Shown in pieces: positions 32,636-43,619 of a stretch of 64,000 bases of DNA (the stretch's first letter is position 1; the number at the start of each line of letters is the position of its first letter). The notes below the pieces were generated by a model. That model worked only from the letters and a program-made list of their open reading frames with translations, was not told where the DNA came from and made no database searches. The stretch is from assembly GCA_023362775.1 (NCBI GenBank), contig JALMGJ010000002.1, positions 59,684,414-59,748,413 on the forward strand. The letters run 5' to 3'. A program made the translations under genes and the position numbers. This DNA comes from Charina bottae (taxonomy: Eukaryota; Chordata; Lepidosauria; Squamata; Charinaidae).

Positions 32636-34384
32636 GATTATCCAAATCCATTTCAGTCAGAATTTAGGCTCAGATATAGAGCAGAACAAGCACTGGTTAC
32701 TCTAGAGCAGGATTTCTTAACCAGGGTTCTGTGGAACCCTAGGGTTCTCTGAGAGGTCACTACGGGTTAACTGGTAGATCACAATTTATTTTAAAAAGTT
32801 ATTTCAAATTTGGGCAACTTCACATTAAAGAGGTTAGTTTCATTCATTAGTTTAAGAACACTGTTAATGCATATATACAGGCCTACACATGAAACGAATA
32901 TAATAATTTTGTTAAGTTGTGGGCTATATTTGAGCCTGAATGTGCAGGGGTTCCCCGAGGCCTGAAAGATATTTCAAGGGTTCCTCCAGGGTCAAAAGGT
33001 TGAGAAAGGCTGCTCTAGTGGATGGCCTTCAGCGGGACCTGAACGGACCCGACCTCTTCCTTTTAGACCTCCTGGCATATTCAATTGCTTTGGTAATGGA
33101 CAGCCTGCAAGGTTGAGGTTGGAGATACCATTTTGCAGCCATTCCACTCTTGCCAGACTTATTTCCACAAGCTAGGTAAGAAACTTCAAGAATAGACTTC
33201 CAAGGCCACAAAATCTCTGATAAGTAGTTTCATTGTAGAAAAGCTAATAAAACCATTATGAAAGAATTCCAGTTTCTGCTATGTATCCAATGCAAACCCT
33301 ATTAATAATTAAATCAAGATTTAAATTATTTCCTCTCTCCACACGGTTAAATATGCTAGAAACTATTCTTTCTTTTTGGACAGGAAGAACAATTTCTATC
33401 ACTTGTTTGGGTAATGGATTGGTCTGGGATCAGGCTGTTAGCTTGTGACTATGAGAACTAGCTCCTAAGTGGGCAGTTTCAGTTGGTAGTTCTGAAATTT
33501 CTATCTGTCAGTTTGGGATGACATGTATCATCAGTACGCTCATGATAATTATTCATTGCTACTCCAGGCTGAGCCAAACATGCTGTGTAAGTCTTAAGCT
33601 GGTGCCAGGTGGCTGTAAGGGACTAGATGGAGAGAAACAAGCTTAGACTAAACCTTTGAAGATAACGCCACTGTTCATATGTAAGCATTCCCAGAATCAT
33701 TGGTATCCTTTGTGGTTGTAGATGGGGTTGTACTCCTCCTGAAGGGGCAGGTCCATGAGTTGGTGAGGCCTTGGCCAGTGAGCCTTTGCCTAACTTCAAC
33801 CTGTAGAGCAGTTTGTGCCCCACTTGGATCAGGAAGCCTTGGCAAGCACGATCAAGCCCTTGTCACTATGCATCTTGCTATTGGTGTATCTTTGAAGGTG
33901 ATTTGGAAGCTACAAGTACTCTAGAACACAATAATCAGGCTGCTGACAGGCAAAACTATTATTGCAGTATAACATTAGTTGTCAGTAGATTTCCAATTTA
34001 AACTAAAGGTTATAAATTATAAAGCCCCACATGGTACAGTGCCAATTTATATTAGGGACACCTTACTCAAAATTATTCTACCCATTCTGTCAGGTCATCT
34101 GGAGAGCAGGGGCATGGGGGGGGGGGCAGATGAAAAATCAAGATGGCCATGTCCATACAATAAAAGCCACAGTCCTAATATTGTGGAATACATTGCCCCA
34201 CAGAGGTATACCTGGCCTGGCCTGTATAAACTGCCCAGAGTCTATACAAGTGTGTACTATGAACATTATGCCTAGGTAAAACTCCTTTCCCCAGGGAATA
34301 GCCACACCAAGACACTTTCAAACTCGGATAGAGGGTATATAGAGTTCCCCGTTGGGGGAGATGGGCGGTCATATAAATTAAATA

Positions 34385-34390
<6 letters not shown>
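32636..34390 (+). mobile_element. Old CR1/L2-type LINE, highly diverged
   Basis: Fragments align by eye to the 13.8-kb LINE: NPFQSEFRLRYR (32650), DGLQRDLNGPDLFLLDLLAY (33020), a degenerate QYADD region near 33535, the pol C-terminus (33720-34080) and the GAGATGGGCGGTCATATAAA tail at about 34360. It is much more mutated than the other copies and was hit by a hAT MITE at 32708. Confidence 0.7.
32708..33012. mobile_element. hAT MITE, CAGGATTTCTTAACC termini
   Basis: 305 bp. Ends CAGGATTTCTTAACCAGGG and the complement of CAGCCTTTCTCAACC. Flanked by CTCTAGAG (32700-32707) and CTCTAGTG (33013-33020), matching the nTCTAGAn hAT target preference at seven of eight positions between sides. It splits the old LINE. 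Confidence 0.87.
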
Positions 34391-34423
<33 letters not shown>

Positions 34424-34435
34424 TATGTATGTATA

Positions 34436-34488
<53 letters not shown>

Positions 34489-34559
34489 ATAATTAATTAA
34501 ATAATTAATTATCAATTAATTATTATTATTAATTAATTGTTAAAATAATTAATTAAATT

Positions 34560-34600
<41 letters not shown>

Positions 34601-34640
34601 AATTAATTATTTTAATAATTAATTAATAATAATATATATA
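34389..34640. repeat. Compound (GT)n/(AT)n/AATT-rich microsatellite
   Basis: GT run, AT run, AATTAATT-type segment, then a second AT run. It grows from the tail of the old LINE, consistent with microsatellite seeding by LINE tails. Confidence 0.9.
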
Positions 34641-34644
34641 TATT

Positions 34645-35024
34645 GCTCTCTCCCCAGGCCAGTAGGGTTGGATCAGAGATTCTTTTGAATTTGGAAGCAA
34701 TGACCAGGCCATTCTGAGTACTTAAGGCTTTATTCCAAGGCAATATGTCATAATGACATAATACACCAATCAGAGAATATTCAAGAATACTACAGAACAA
34801 AAAGAAGAAGAAAGGAAGTCCTTATGCCCCTTCTGCCAGTCAGGGAACTCCAGAGATTACTATGAGTGGACCCCTTCACAGCTGGCAACTATGCAACATC
34901 TTCCCAGTTACGTCTCCCATCTGATGGGGGTTTCTGACCAGATTATATAGATTCCAGACCATAATCAATCACACCCATTTTCAATGGCCTCATCTCACTT
35001 GATTTTGCCAAGGACAAGGAGAAT
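34645..35024 (-). mobile_element. Probable solo LTR remnant
   Basis: On the minus strand a TATATAA box (in ATCTATATAATCTGG) is followed about 200 bp later by GGAATAAAGCC, a promoter-to-polyadenylation layout typical of an LTR. The boundaries and target duplication are not resolved. Confidence 0.4.
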
Positions 35025-35025
35025 A

Positions 35026-35215
35026 AGTTTGTTTGTTTGTTTGTTTGTTTGTTTATTTATTTATTTATTTAACTTGTATGACTGCCCATCTCCCCCAATG
35101 GGGAACTCTGGGCGGTTTACAATAAAACTGAATTAAAATAGAATATAAAATATAAAATTACATTAATTCATACAATAAATAATTGTTGATTGTATCTTGT
35201 TCTTGGAATGTTTTC
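35026..35215 (-). repeat. CR1/L2-type LINE 3' end with (TTTG)n(TTTA)n
   Basis: Antisense tail: microsatellite followed by ACTGCCCATCTCCCCCAATG and TCTGGGCGGTTTACAATAAA. Confidence 0.8.
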
Positions 35216-35386
35216 CCTGTTACTGTCAAGGATGAGACTATCTGTCAGGATGGAGGCTGAGTCCGATGAGTTCGATCTGGAAATATAACAATAGAAGCGG
35301 GGAAGGAGTTGGCCCGAAAATTGAATTAGATTCATAGCAGATGATTGGAGGTAGCCCAGAAGGAGACTTGCCTCCACCTATTAGCA

Positions 35387-35673
35387 CAGAGCTTTCCAAA
35401 CTTTTCATGTTGGTGACACACTTTTTAGACATGCATCATTTTGTGACACACTCTTACAGCAAGGCATCATTTCGCGACACACTCTTAAAGCAGGGCACAA
35501 GGCAGTCAGTAGGACCTGAGCGGAATCACAGCAGGTTTGGAGAGAGCAAGGCACAAGGCAGGCACTAGGACCTGCGCGGAATCCTGGCAGAGCTCGGAGG
35601 CAGCAGCCGCGACACACCCAGACACTGCAGCCGACACACTAACGTGTCCCGACACACAGTTTGGAAAGCTGTG
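35387..35673 (+). mobile_element. GC-rich hAT MITE family, divergent copy 2
   Basis: 287 bp. Termini CAGAGCTTTCCAAAC and the complement of CACAGCTTTCCAAAC. Flanked by TATTAGCA (35379-35386) and TATTAGCG (35674-35681). The interior repeats GCGACACACTCTTA-type units. Confidence 0.85.
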
Positions 35674-35924
35674 TATTAGCGTGTGAGAACGGAGGTGGGA
35701 AAGGTGGGCAGAGCAACGTGAGGCGTGATTGGTCTCCGCTCACAAATGGCGTGAAAATCAAAAGGATAAAAGGCAAGCGCAGCATGTGCCCATGGCCAGA
35801 GACAACCGTTCACATTTCGTACTGCATCCTGGAGTGAATCGTGATCCTGTTGCTGTGCCAGAAACGTCACTTGATTCTCATCCTGCTTCCACATCATAGC
35901 CTTGCCTCATGGCTCAGCCAAGCC

Positions 35925-36691
35925 CAGGGCCGCAACTAGGGGGGGCAAGCGGGGCATGTGCCCCGGGCGCCACGCTGGGGGGGTGCCAAAATGAGAAAAT
36001 ATTATTTGTATACTGACTTCATCAACATATTGTATACTGACTGTTTCCTGGCATGATCGCCGATAGGGTGCAGCATGCAACGGCAGGGGACCGCCCCCGC
36101 TGGCAGTGATTGGCTGTGGGGCAGCATGGAGACAGGCCAGATGGCCCGTCCCCTGCCCCAAGGAGGCCAAGCGGCTCTCACGCATGCTCACCATTGGCCA
36201 AGGCCGCAGCCAATCCGCGTCCGCCGAGCACCGCCCTCAATCCCAGCCTGCCTCTGTGCAGGTGCACCCTGGCAGCTGAGCTGAGTGCTTCTGCAGAGGC
36301 GCCTCTTCCCGCCCGCTGTGCTTGATTCACTGGCACTCGCTGTGGAGGGAGGAAGGCATAGGGTGGTCCCACCGCTCCGATGCTCTAGGGGGGGCGCTGC
36401 CATTGCCAGGAGCAGCCCCCGAGCTGCTGGGCTGTGCGGTGGGCCAGCGGGGGCACACCCAGGAGAAAGGCAGCGTTTCTCGGCCGTGCTGGGGATGCCC
36501 CTGGTACACTCCCCTGGCGCATCCCTGCCAGCTGGGGGGAGCCCCGGTGCCCCTTGGAATGGGGAGGGTCCCCTTCCTCCCCAACATCCTGCCATGCTGC
36601 TGTTCCCTGTGGGGGACGAGGGACTTGACCCTGCAGAGGGGCATGGAATCCATGTTTGCCCCGGGTGACACAGACCCTAGTTGCGGGCCTG
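35925..36691. mobile_element. Large GC-rich hAT non-autonomous element
   Basis: 767 bp. Termini CAGGGCCGCAACTAGG and the complement of CAGGCCCGCAACTAGGG. Flanked by the perfect 8-bp duplication GCCAAGCC (35917-35924 and 36692-36699). Long overlapping frames inside (for example 36322-36912 and the antisense 36803-36327) are a by-product of high GC. They span the element edge and show no transposase motifs. Confidence 0.88.
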
Positions 36692-37110
36692 GCCAAGCCT
36701 CATGCCAGAATCTTGCCTCGCCAACCCAAGCTACATGCTGGAGCCTTGCCTTGTCATTCAGCCAAGCCTCGAGCCAGAAGCTTGCCTGGCCGCTGCACCC
36801 CATTCCATGCTGGAATCTTGCCCAGTATCCACGTCCTACCTTGTGCTGGAATCTTACCTTGCCCTTGCACCAAGCCTCAAGCCAGAACCTCGCCCCGCAG
36901 CTGCCGTGCTAAGCCTTGTGCCGGAGTCGTGTCCCACAGCTGCTTCAAGCCCCGCACTGGAGCTGTTCCTCGCCACAGCGCCAAGCCTTGCAGCAGAGCT
37001 GTTCTTCACCACAATGCCAAGCCTTGCCCCGGAGCCATTCCTCGCCACAGCGCCAAGCCTTGCACTGTAGCCGTTCCTCGCCACAGCCCCAAGCCTCGCG
37101 CCAGGACCTT
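36692..37110 (+). repeat. Degenerate minisatellite (GCCAAGCCTTGC-type)
   Basis: Imperfect units of roughly 30-60 bp containing GCCAAGCCTTGC, then a GAGCYRTTCCTCGCCACAGC segment. They are clearest at 36955-37095. Confidence 0.75.
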
Positions 37111-37290
37111 GCAACACAGCCACATGGTGCCTGCCCGCATGCGCACCAACCGGAACCGGATCGCCGCAGGTCACCTGAACTTTGTGAGCACCTCGAGTTG
37201 CTTTTGGCTTTTCTACATATATTCTGTATGTTGTAATTGTACATAAAAGACTTATTCCACACCTTTCCTGCTTCAGGTCTAGTCGGGACA

Positions 37291-39472
37291 GGACACTATC
37301 CCAAGGTTAAAGAATATTTGTTTATACCAGATTGCAATGAGACCATACCATGTTTTTGGAATGAAGATGAAAAAGATCATCCTACTCAACACTGGTGTCC
37401 ATACCAAGGACAGGCCAAAACAAAGTATAACCATTTGGCAACTAAAATAAATGCTTGTTTAATACTTAATACTCAGCCATTACATGGGAATATAAAGTTC
37501 TGTGTACCATTTACCTAAGGTAAAGAGGTATATCCCACTATCTAATTCCTCCTTGCCAATCTTCCAGTGAAAACACCATCACTACAGAGGATTGTGAGAG
37601 AGGATTCTGGCACATTGGTGTTGGTGATTATGACAATTACACCCTGCCTCTTCCCAATTATATAACTTAATTGGATTCTGTAACCATAAGAATTGTATAT
37701 ATTTGGGATACTTATAAATCTCTATGGAAAAATGACTTGATAGCTAGAAAGTTATTAAAAAGTGTAATATAATATTGCTCTTGATTGCTTGTACCTCTTT
37801 TCCATCTTTATCCTTCAATTACTGTGCAAGACTGGTCATCTATAAATAGTATTTTATATCTGCATTTCTGCTTCCTAACCACCTTCTCGGGGCTCCTGCA
37901 AAGTAAAACTTTAGCTGTTCCTTTGTGCTTTTTTAAAAACAATATTTCTTTTTCATGTGGATGTAGACCATGTTGTTTCTTTTTATGGTATGGCAGATTG
38001 AAAAAATGCTGCTTAACCCATTGGTCAAGCTTTTACAATATCAAGTAGCATTTTCTCCATGGGGAACTAAAATGTATAAAAAATGGACATGGTCAACCAA
38101 GGTAAAAGTAGACTTATTGTTTAGACAATTCCTGGATCAATATGAGACCAGTTTGTAGCTCCTCTGCCGAGTTGGTGTTTATCTAATTGTCCAAGTACAA
38201 GATAAAAGGCAGTCTGTGTGGCATAGAATTTGTCAGAAAATAGTCTTTGCTCTTGTCTTCCATAGTAAGAATTGTCTTCAAATTAGGCTTGTCTTGCACA
38301 ATCTATTCTAAGTATACTTTCAGCCAGTCCTCAATTAGCCTGTAAGTGCTGGGAGTAATCAGAGTGCAGAGAAAGAGTAACAATGGCAACGGGGGAGCCA
38401 TAGCTTTAAAAATAGCTTACAACTGGTAATCCATTCCCCTCAATTGAAGTAGTTTCATTACTTTTCACTGCACAGAACAACTTGTTGGCGAAGTCTCTCC
38501 TTTGATTTCCTGGGCAGTCTGAACTAGCAGAGCTGTTCAGTTTCCCATTTGTGCTGAAGAAAGAAGAACCAAAACTTTAACTGTAGTTTTGTGACTACAG
38601 TGTTTGCTCCAGATCAGGTTTCTCTGGTGGTCTTAATGTAGACAGTTTCAGCTACATCTTTTGTGTATTATGGTAGCTAATGCTACCTATGGCATTAAGC
38701 TATGTGCAGCCAGTTTTCAACCCCAGTTACAGCCTGTTGACATGGCTGAAGTAAGGACAGTCAAAGATAAGAAGATATTGAGACTGCAGAATGAGAAGTA
38801 AATAAGGTGAATAAGAAAACAAGGTGTCAAGGCTGTACAAGAGATAACTATGTATATGGGGTAGAATTGAATGGAAGGTTAACAATAGGATATCATGCCA
38901 GGCTCTTTTGAGAAACTGGAGTAAGCAGTCTACTTGGACAGTCACACTGAGCCAGCATCAGGTTCCTGGAAAAGTGCTGACAAACTCATGGGTAAGCAAA
39001 AGCAGTCAATGAGGAACAATGCAATGTGCGTGTCTATAGCACAATATCTTTGTCAGTGAGATACTGCTCTATGCAGTGTGTAAGATAGGGTATGATTATA
39101 CGGGGATGGAAACATGGAACAGTCTCAGAATGTTATGCAGAAACACTACAGCAACACTCAGGAAAGTAGCAAAATTGTCTTAAGTTGCTATCCACAGCTT
39201 AAAAAATAATGACAGGACATGAGATGTTCCTACACATGAAAGTGGATAAAAAGATAAAGAACAAATGTTTGAGCGCTGGTCACTATGAAGACAACTTTAT
39301 TTCAAAACAGCTGAACAATAGCAGGACTCCTGGTTTTTTTCTTCTCCAAAAGCCATCTGGTCAGTATGAATGTGTGTGAGAGAGAGAATGAATAGGGAAT
39401 ATTTATAATAAGCATCAGATCATCTCTTATCAATAACTCTGAACAGGGAACAGATATCGAGCAACCTTGTTT
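37291..39472. other. Intron sequence with one unexplained open frame
   Basis: AT-rich. The frame at 37237-37518 straddles the putative LTR end and continues with a coding-like, Cys- and Trp-containing composition (see findings). The remainder shows nothing recognisable. Confidence 0.4.
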
Positions 39473-39887
39473 TGATGTCTCTGGTTCTAAACCTTCAAAT
39501 CAGCATTCCTCAGTACACTCCATTAAAAATTTAGTAGAAAGCTTTATTGGAGATATACAAATCAGAACATGTCTAAAGACCCAAATGAGGTTCCCACTCG
39601 AAAGATTGAATTTTTCTCCTTCCTGCCTTCGTGCCAGCCCCCGTCCATCCGATGATGTCAACCCCCCCGTTCTTTCCCACTCGCTTAATTCCCCCTCCCA
39701 CCCAGTGCTTGTCTTCGAGACGTTCCCAGGTGGACGACCTTGACTCGCTGAGAAAACATCTCTAACTGCCTCTGCTGGAATGTTCTCCCCTGTCTCACAT
39801 ACTCCACTGCCTGACACACATCTAGTCGCTCTGTTTCCCATGACTCATTAAGTTCATGTCAGGACTTGCACTGGTGCAATCCTGACA
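39473..39887 (-). repeat. Gypsy 3' LTR
   Basis: 415 bp. On the minus strand it begins TGTCAGGATTGCACC and ends AGACATCA (TG...CA). It carries AATAAAGC as polyadenylation signal. The adjacent polypurine tract (TTTTTTTGGGGGGGGGG on the minus strand, about 39892-39909) primes plus-strand synthesis. Confidence 0.92.
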
Positions 39888-40019
39888 TACCGACCCCCCC
39901 CCCAAAAAAATAGTAAGTTATGCACATAGAGTCCTATTAGTTTATAAACGTCATTGAGGATTTAACCTGTGAAAGGAACAGAAAAGGGAAATAGGTTACT
40001 CAATCTGTACTGTATCATT

Positions 40020-40235
40020 TTGACTTGTCAGGGAACTGAGTATGAAATTGCTTTGTGAGTTCATCAGCACGAACATGCTTGCAGGCAACCCATTCGCTGA
40101 AGCTTTTAGGTAAATGTTTCCATTGAACGAGGTACTACAATTGACCTCTATGGCGCAGTGAATCCAATATATCTTGCACTTCAAAGTGTTGTTCTCCCTC
40201 AATCATTGTAGGTACTGGGGCAGGTTCCTCTGGAT
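40020..40235 (-). pseudogene. Integrase-linked chromodomain remnant
   Basis: After FEVQDILDSLRHRGQL a stop codon (TAG) precedes YLVQWKHLP and FSEWVACKHVRADEL. The order of aromatic residues (F/Y, W, W) and the position after integrase mark a chromodomain, which targets chromoviruses to heterochromatin marks. Confidence 0.8.
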
Positions 40236-41560
40236 GCCAGGTTACTGACTCCTTGTGCGGTTTAAGTAGACTGCAATAGAAAACAGGATGAATTTTCCTC
40301 ATGTTTTTTGGTAACTCCAATTGTACAGTCACTGGATTTATTAGCTTGACAATAGGGAATGGACCCACATATTTAGGACTCAATTTCTTAGATTGTTGAT
40401 TTGATTTCAGGAACTTTGTGGATAGGTAAACCTTTTCTCCTACTTGCATTGGACATTCTGGCGAGCGTTTGCGATCAGCAAATGTTTTGTAAGTTTCCTT
40501 TGCCTCTTGCAATGTTTCTCTTATAACTGGCCAGTTAGTTGATATCTTTTTTATCCATCATCAGCCATGATGGGTTCTGCTTGACTTTCAGGAGCGTTCT
40601 GAGGTAATTCAGGAATAGCCACAAATTCTTGCCCATTTACCACTTTAAATGGGGAGAAGCCATTGCTTTGATGCACTGCGTTATTGTATGCCACTTCTGC
40701 AAAAGGCAATAAGTCCACCCAATCGTTTTGTTGATAATTGATATAACATCTCAGATATTGTTCTAACACAGAATTCAATCATTCAGTCGTTCCGTCCATC
40801 TCCGGGTGGTGGGAGGAGCTTAAGCCTTGCTCTGCCCCTATTAGCTTGAGAAATGCTTTCCAAAATTTTGCAGTGAATTGGACTCCACGGTCACTAATTA
40901 CTCTCTCAGGAATCCCATGTAAATGGTAAATATGTTGAACAAACAGCTTGGCTAATTGGTTCTCTGTAGGTAACCCGCTGCATGGGACAAAATGAGCTTA
41001 CTTTGAAAATAAGTCTGTAACTACCCAAATGACTGACTTCTTTTTACTCTCAGGAAGTTCAGCTATGAAGTCCATGGCAATTTGCTTCCATGGTAGGGTG
41101 GGATTAGCTACCATTTGTAATAACCCCGTAGGCTTGCCTCCTTGCCTTTTTGCCATGGCACACATGGGGCAACTATACACATATTCCCCCACATCCTTTC
41201 TCATTGATGGCCACCAGAACTGCCTTCTTATTAAGTGCAATGTTTTCACAAACCCAAAGTGGCCGGCAGTTTTAGAATCATGGCTCCTCTCTAAAATCAT
41301 TTTCCTCATGGTTCTTGGAATGTACAGCCTATCCCCATTCCACCACAGTCCTTGATTTTCTTTCAAGGTTTGTTTGTTCTCTTGCAAACATTCATCTGTT
41401 TGTAACTCTGCTTTTAATTCTTGGATCAGTCCTCCCTCTAGGTCAGTAACTGGTTCTATTTTTTGACTTCGTGTTACTGCTGCAAATCCCAATTGCTTGG
41501 GTGAAATAACTGAGTATATTACCTCTTCTCTCTGACTAATGTGCTGGGGTAATCTCAACA
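40225..41560 (-). pseudogene. Gypsy integrase remnant
   Basis: The zinc-binding HHCC module is visible (SHDSKTAGHFG; CPMCAMAKR), followed by the core start (IAMDFIAELPES; VVTDLFSK with its Asp). A break occurs at about 40998, and the core continues at 40551-40778 (NDWVDLLPFAEVAYNNAVHQ). The C-terminal GPF/Y-like module reads KKLSPKYVGPFPIV. Several stops disable it. Confidence 0.9.
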
Positions 41561-41950
41561 ATGCGTTGGCTAGGAAGTTTTTTTCCCCAGGTAAGTACTT
41601 TAATGTAAAGTTGAACCTCCTAAAGAATCCTGCCCATCTCAGCTGTTTGGGATTCAATTTTCTGGCAGATTTTAAAGCTTCTAAATTTTTGTGATCAGTC
41701 CATATTTCGAAAGGGTGGGGGGAACCCTCCAATAAATGCCTCCATGTTGCTAGGGCATGTTGCACAGCAAAAGCCTCTTTCTCCCACACATGTCATCTCT
41801 CTGCTTCTGAGAACTTGCGAGAAATGTAAGCACACGGCTTCAAAACACCGGCCTCATCATGCTGCAGGAGCACCGACCCTACCGCGACATCGGAAGCATC
41901 TGTTTGTATCACTAACGGCTTCAAGGGATCAGGGAGTTTCAAGATTGGTT
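41560..41950 (-). pseudogene. Gypsy RNase H remnant
   Basis: LVIQTDASDVAVGSVLLQ carries the first catalytic Asp, then KEAFAVQHALATWRHLLEGS with Glu and WTDHKNLEAL with the second Asp. A break near 41790 separates the first block from the rest. It would remove RNA from the RNA-DNA hybrid. Confidence 0.88.
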
Positions 41951-42830
41951 CGGTGGTAAAGAGGACTTTTAATTGCTCAAAAGCCTCCTGACACTCTATT
42001 GTCCAGTTCAGTGCCACCCCTGGCTTGCTCACTTTCTGAGGCTCTTTCCTGTCTTTCGTTTTCAGTAGGTCAGTTAGGGGCAGGGCTATCTGAGCATAAT
42101 TCAGGATAAATTGCCTGTAAAAGTCCAAAAACCCCAGGAAACTTTGCAACTGTCTTCTAGTATTTGGGGGTTTCCCATCCCAATACATCCTGCAACTTTC
42201 CGGGATCCATTTCAATCCCTTTGTTTGATACTCTATAGCCCAGATAGTCCAATTTATCTTTATGAAATTCACACTTAGAAAGTTTTGCATATAGCTGGGC
42301 TTTCAGTAATCTCTTTAGCACCTCTCTCACTAACTTCACATGCTCTTCCAAAGTCTCTGAATATATCAAGATGTCATCTAGGTAGACCAACACTCCCCTG
42401 TACAAGAATTCATGCAGTACTTCATTTATTAGGTGCATGAACACCCCCGGTGCCCCCGTAATCCGAACAGCATCACACAATACTCAAAACAACCCAGTTG
42501 GCAATTAAAGGCAGTTTTCCATTCATCTCCTTCTCTGATGCGTACTCTGAAATAAGCTTCCCTCAGATCCAATTTAGTAAATATCTTTCCCTTTGCAAAT
42601 GTGCCAACATGTCTTTCATCAGGGGCAACTGGTATTGATTCGAGGTACAGATTGCATTTAAGCCCCTATAGTCAGTACACAATCTCAAAGACCCATCTTT
42701 CTTTTTCTGGAAAAGTACCGGTGCCGCCATTGGCGAAGTGGCAGGGAGAATGAAACCTTGCTCTAGGTTTTTATCTATGAACTTTCTTAATTCTTCTTGC
42801 TCTGTATAAGTCATGGAATACATCTTTGGT
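41950..42830 (-). pseudogene. Gypsy reverse transcriptase remnant
   Basis: Blocks in order on the minus strand: [40 protein letters not shown], a break at about 42563-42480, [16 protein letters not shown], the catalytic YLDDILIYS near 42365, and LYAKLSKCEFHKDKLDYLGY. A frameshift near 42160-42290 separates the connection domain. The YLDD box survives although the frame is broken. Confidence 0.92.
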
Positions 42831-43049
42831 TTTGGTAGAACTGCCCCGGGTTCAATATCAATGGCAAAATCTGACTTCCTATGAGGCAGAAGTTGATTTG
42901 ACTGAGCCTCTCCAAAGACCTCTTTTAAGTCTCGATATTGGGCAGGTATTGGGCAGGGCTCTCCTCTTCTTGTGGGCTTCCTCCCTAGCCCTTAGTTCCA
43001 GCTGCTGCGGGCTCTAAGTTAGAACTCAGTAACGGTTGGTTCACACCCC

Positions 43050-43564
43050 CTTAGCTTCCATCAGTAAATGTCAGGCAGGCTGAAACCCAGTCCACTTGGG
43101 GGTTCCTGTAGCAAAGCCATGTCAGTCCCAACACTAAGGACTGGTTTGCTATGGGTGCCACAATAAATCTCAAAGTTTCCTCATGGGTCCCTATCCGCAT
43201 CTTCACAGCCTCAGTGAAAAACTTGTCCGGGCCTCCTTTCATGTTGGACCCATCAAGCTGACTGAAAATAATGGGTACTTTTAGTTCCTGCACCTTTAAC
43301 CCCAGTCCAGTCACCATGGCTGGATGAATTAAACATCAGGTGCAGCCCGAATCTAACATTGCCAAAAAGCTTGCCTTCTCTTCCCCACTTAGTGTCTCTA
43401 ATTGCACCCTCACCTGCATGGTTGGGCAATCTGCTCTCACCATTGGGTCCATGTGCCAGTTGGTAAAAGCCTGTCCTCTGGCACAGTTTAGGACAGGCAG
43501 TTGTAGTTTCCCGCTGGCAAGAATTCTTCATCAGTGGAATCTTCCTTCCCAGGTGGGGTTCCAC
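43050..43564 (-). pseudogene. Gypsy aspartic protease remnant
   Basis: Contains FLAMLDSGCT-type active-site residues (Asp-Ser-Gly) near 43345 in one frame, followed by a stop. The frame then continues as IANQSLVLGLTWL, the conserved ILGxxWL flap end of retropepsins. It normally cleaves Gag-Pol. Confidence 0.75.
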
Positions 43565-43619
43565 TGCTCCTTCCTGTGTTGGCGCCAGCGGCTGTTCCTT
43601 TGCATTTCATTGCTGCGGT

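Larger units (their letters stand above)
35224..37290 (+). mobile_element. Probable degenerate LTR with internal tandem repeats
   Basis: Begins TGTCAAGGATGAGAC and a GAGTCCGATGAG-type Ser/Asp-rich start, like the solo LTR at 57511. It ends near TACATAAAAGACTTATTCCA and GTCGGGACA. In between lies a degenerate minisatellite (36692-37110). Two hAT elements (35387-35673, 35925-36691) are nested inside; without them it is about 1 kb. I found no 5-bp duplication, so the boundaries are provisional. Confidence 0.45.

Noticed and set aside
36285..37246. Several long overlapping open frames on both strands (up to 196 aa) as a gene
   Set aside because: They lie in a GC-rich hAT element and a degenerate minisatellite, cross the element boundary at 36691 and contain only low-complexity repeats; no domain is visible.
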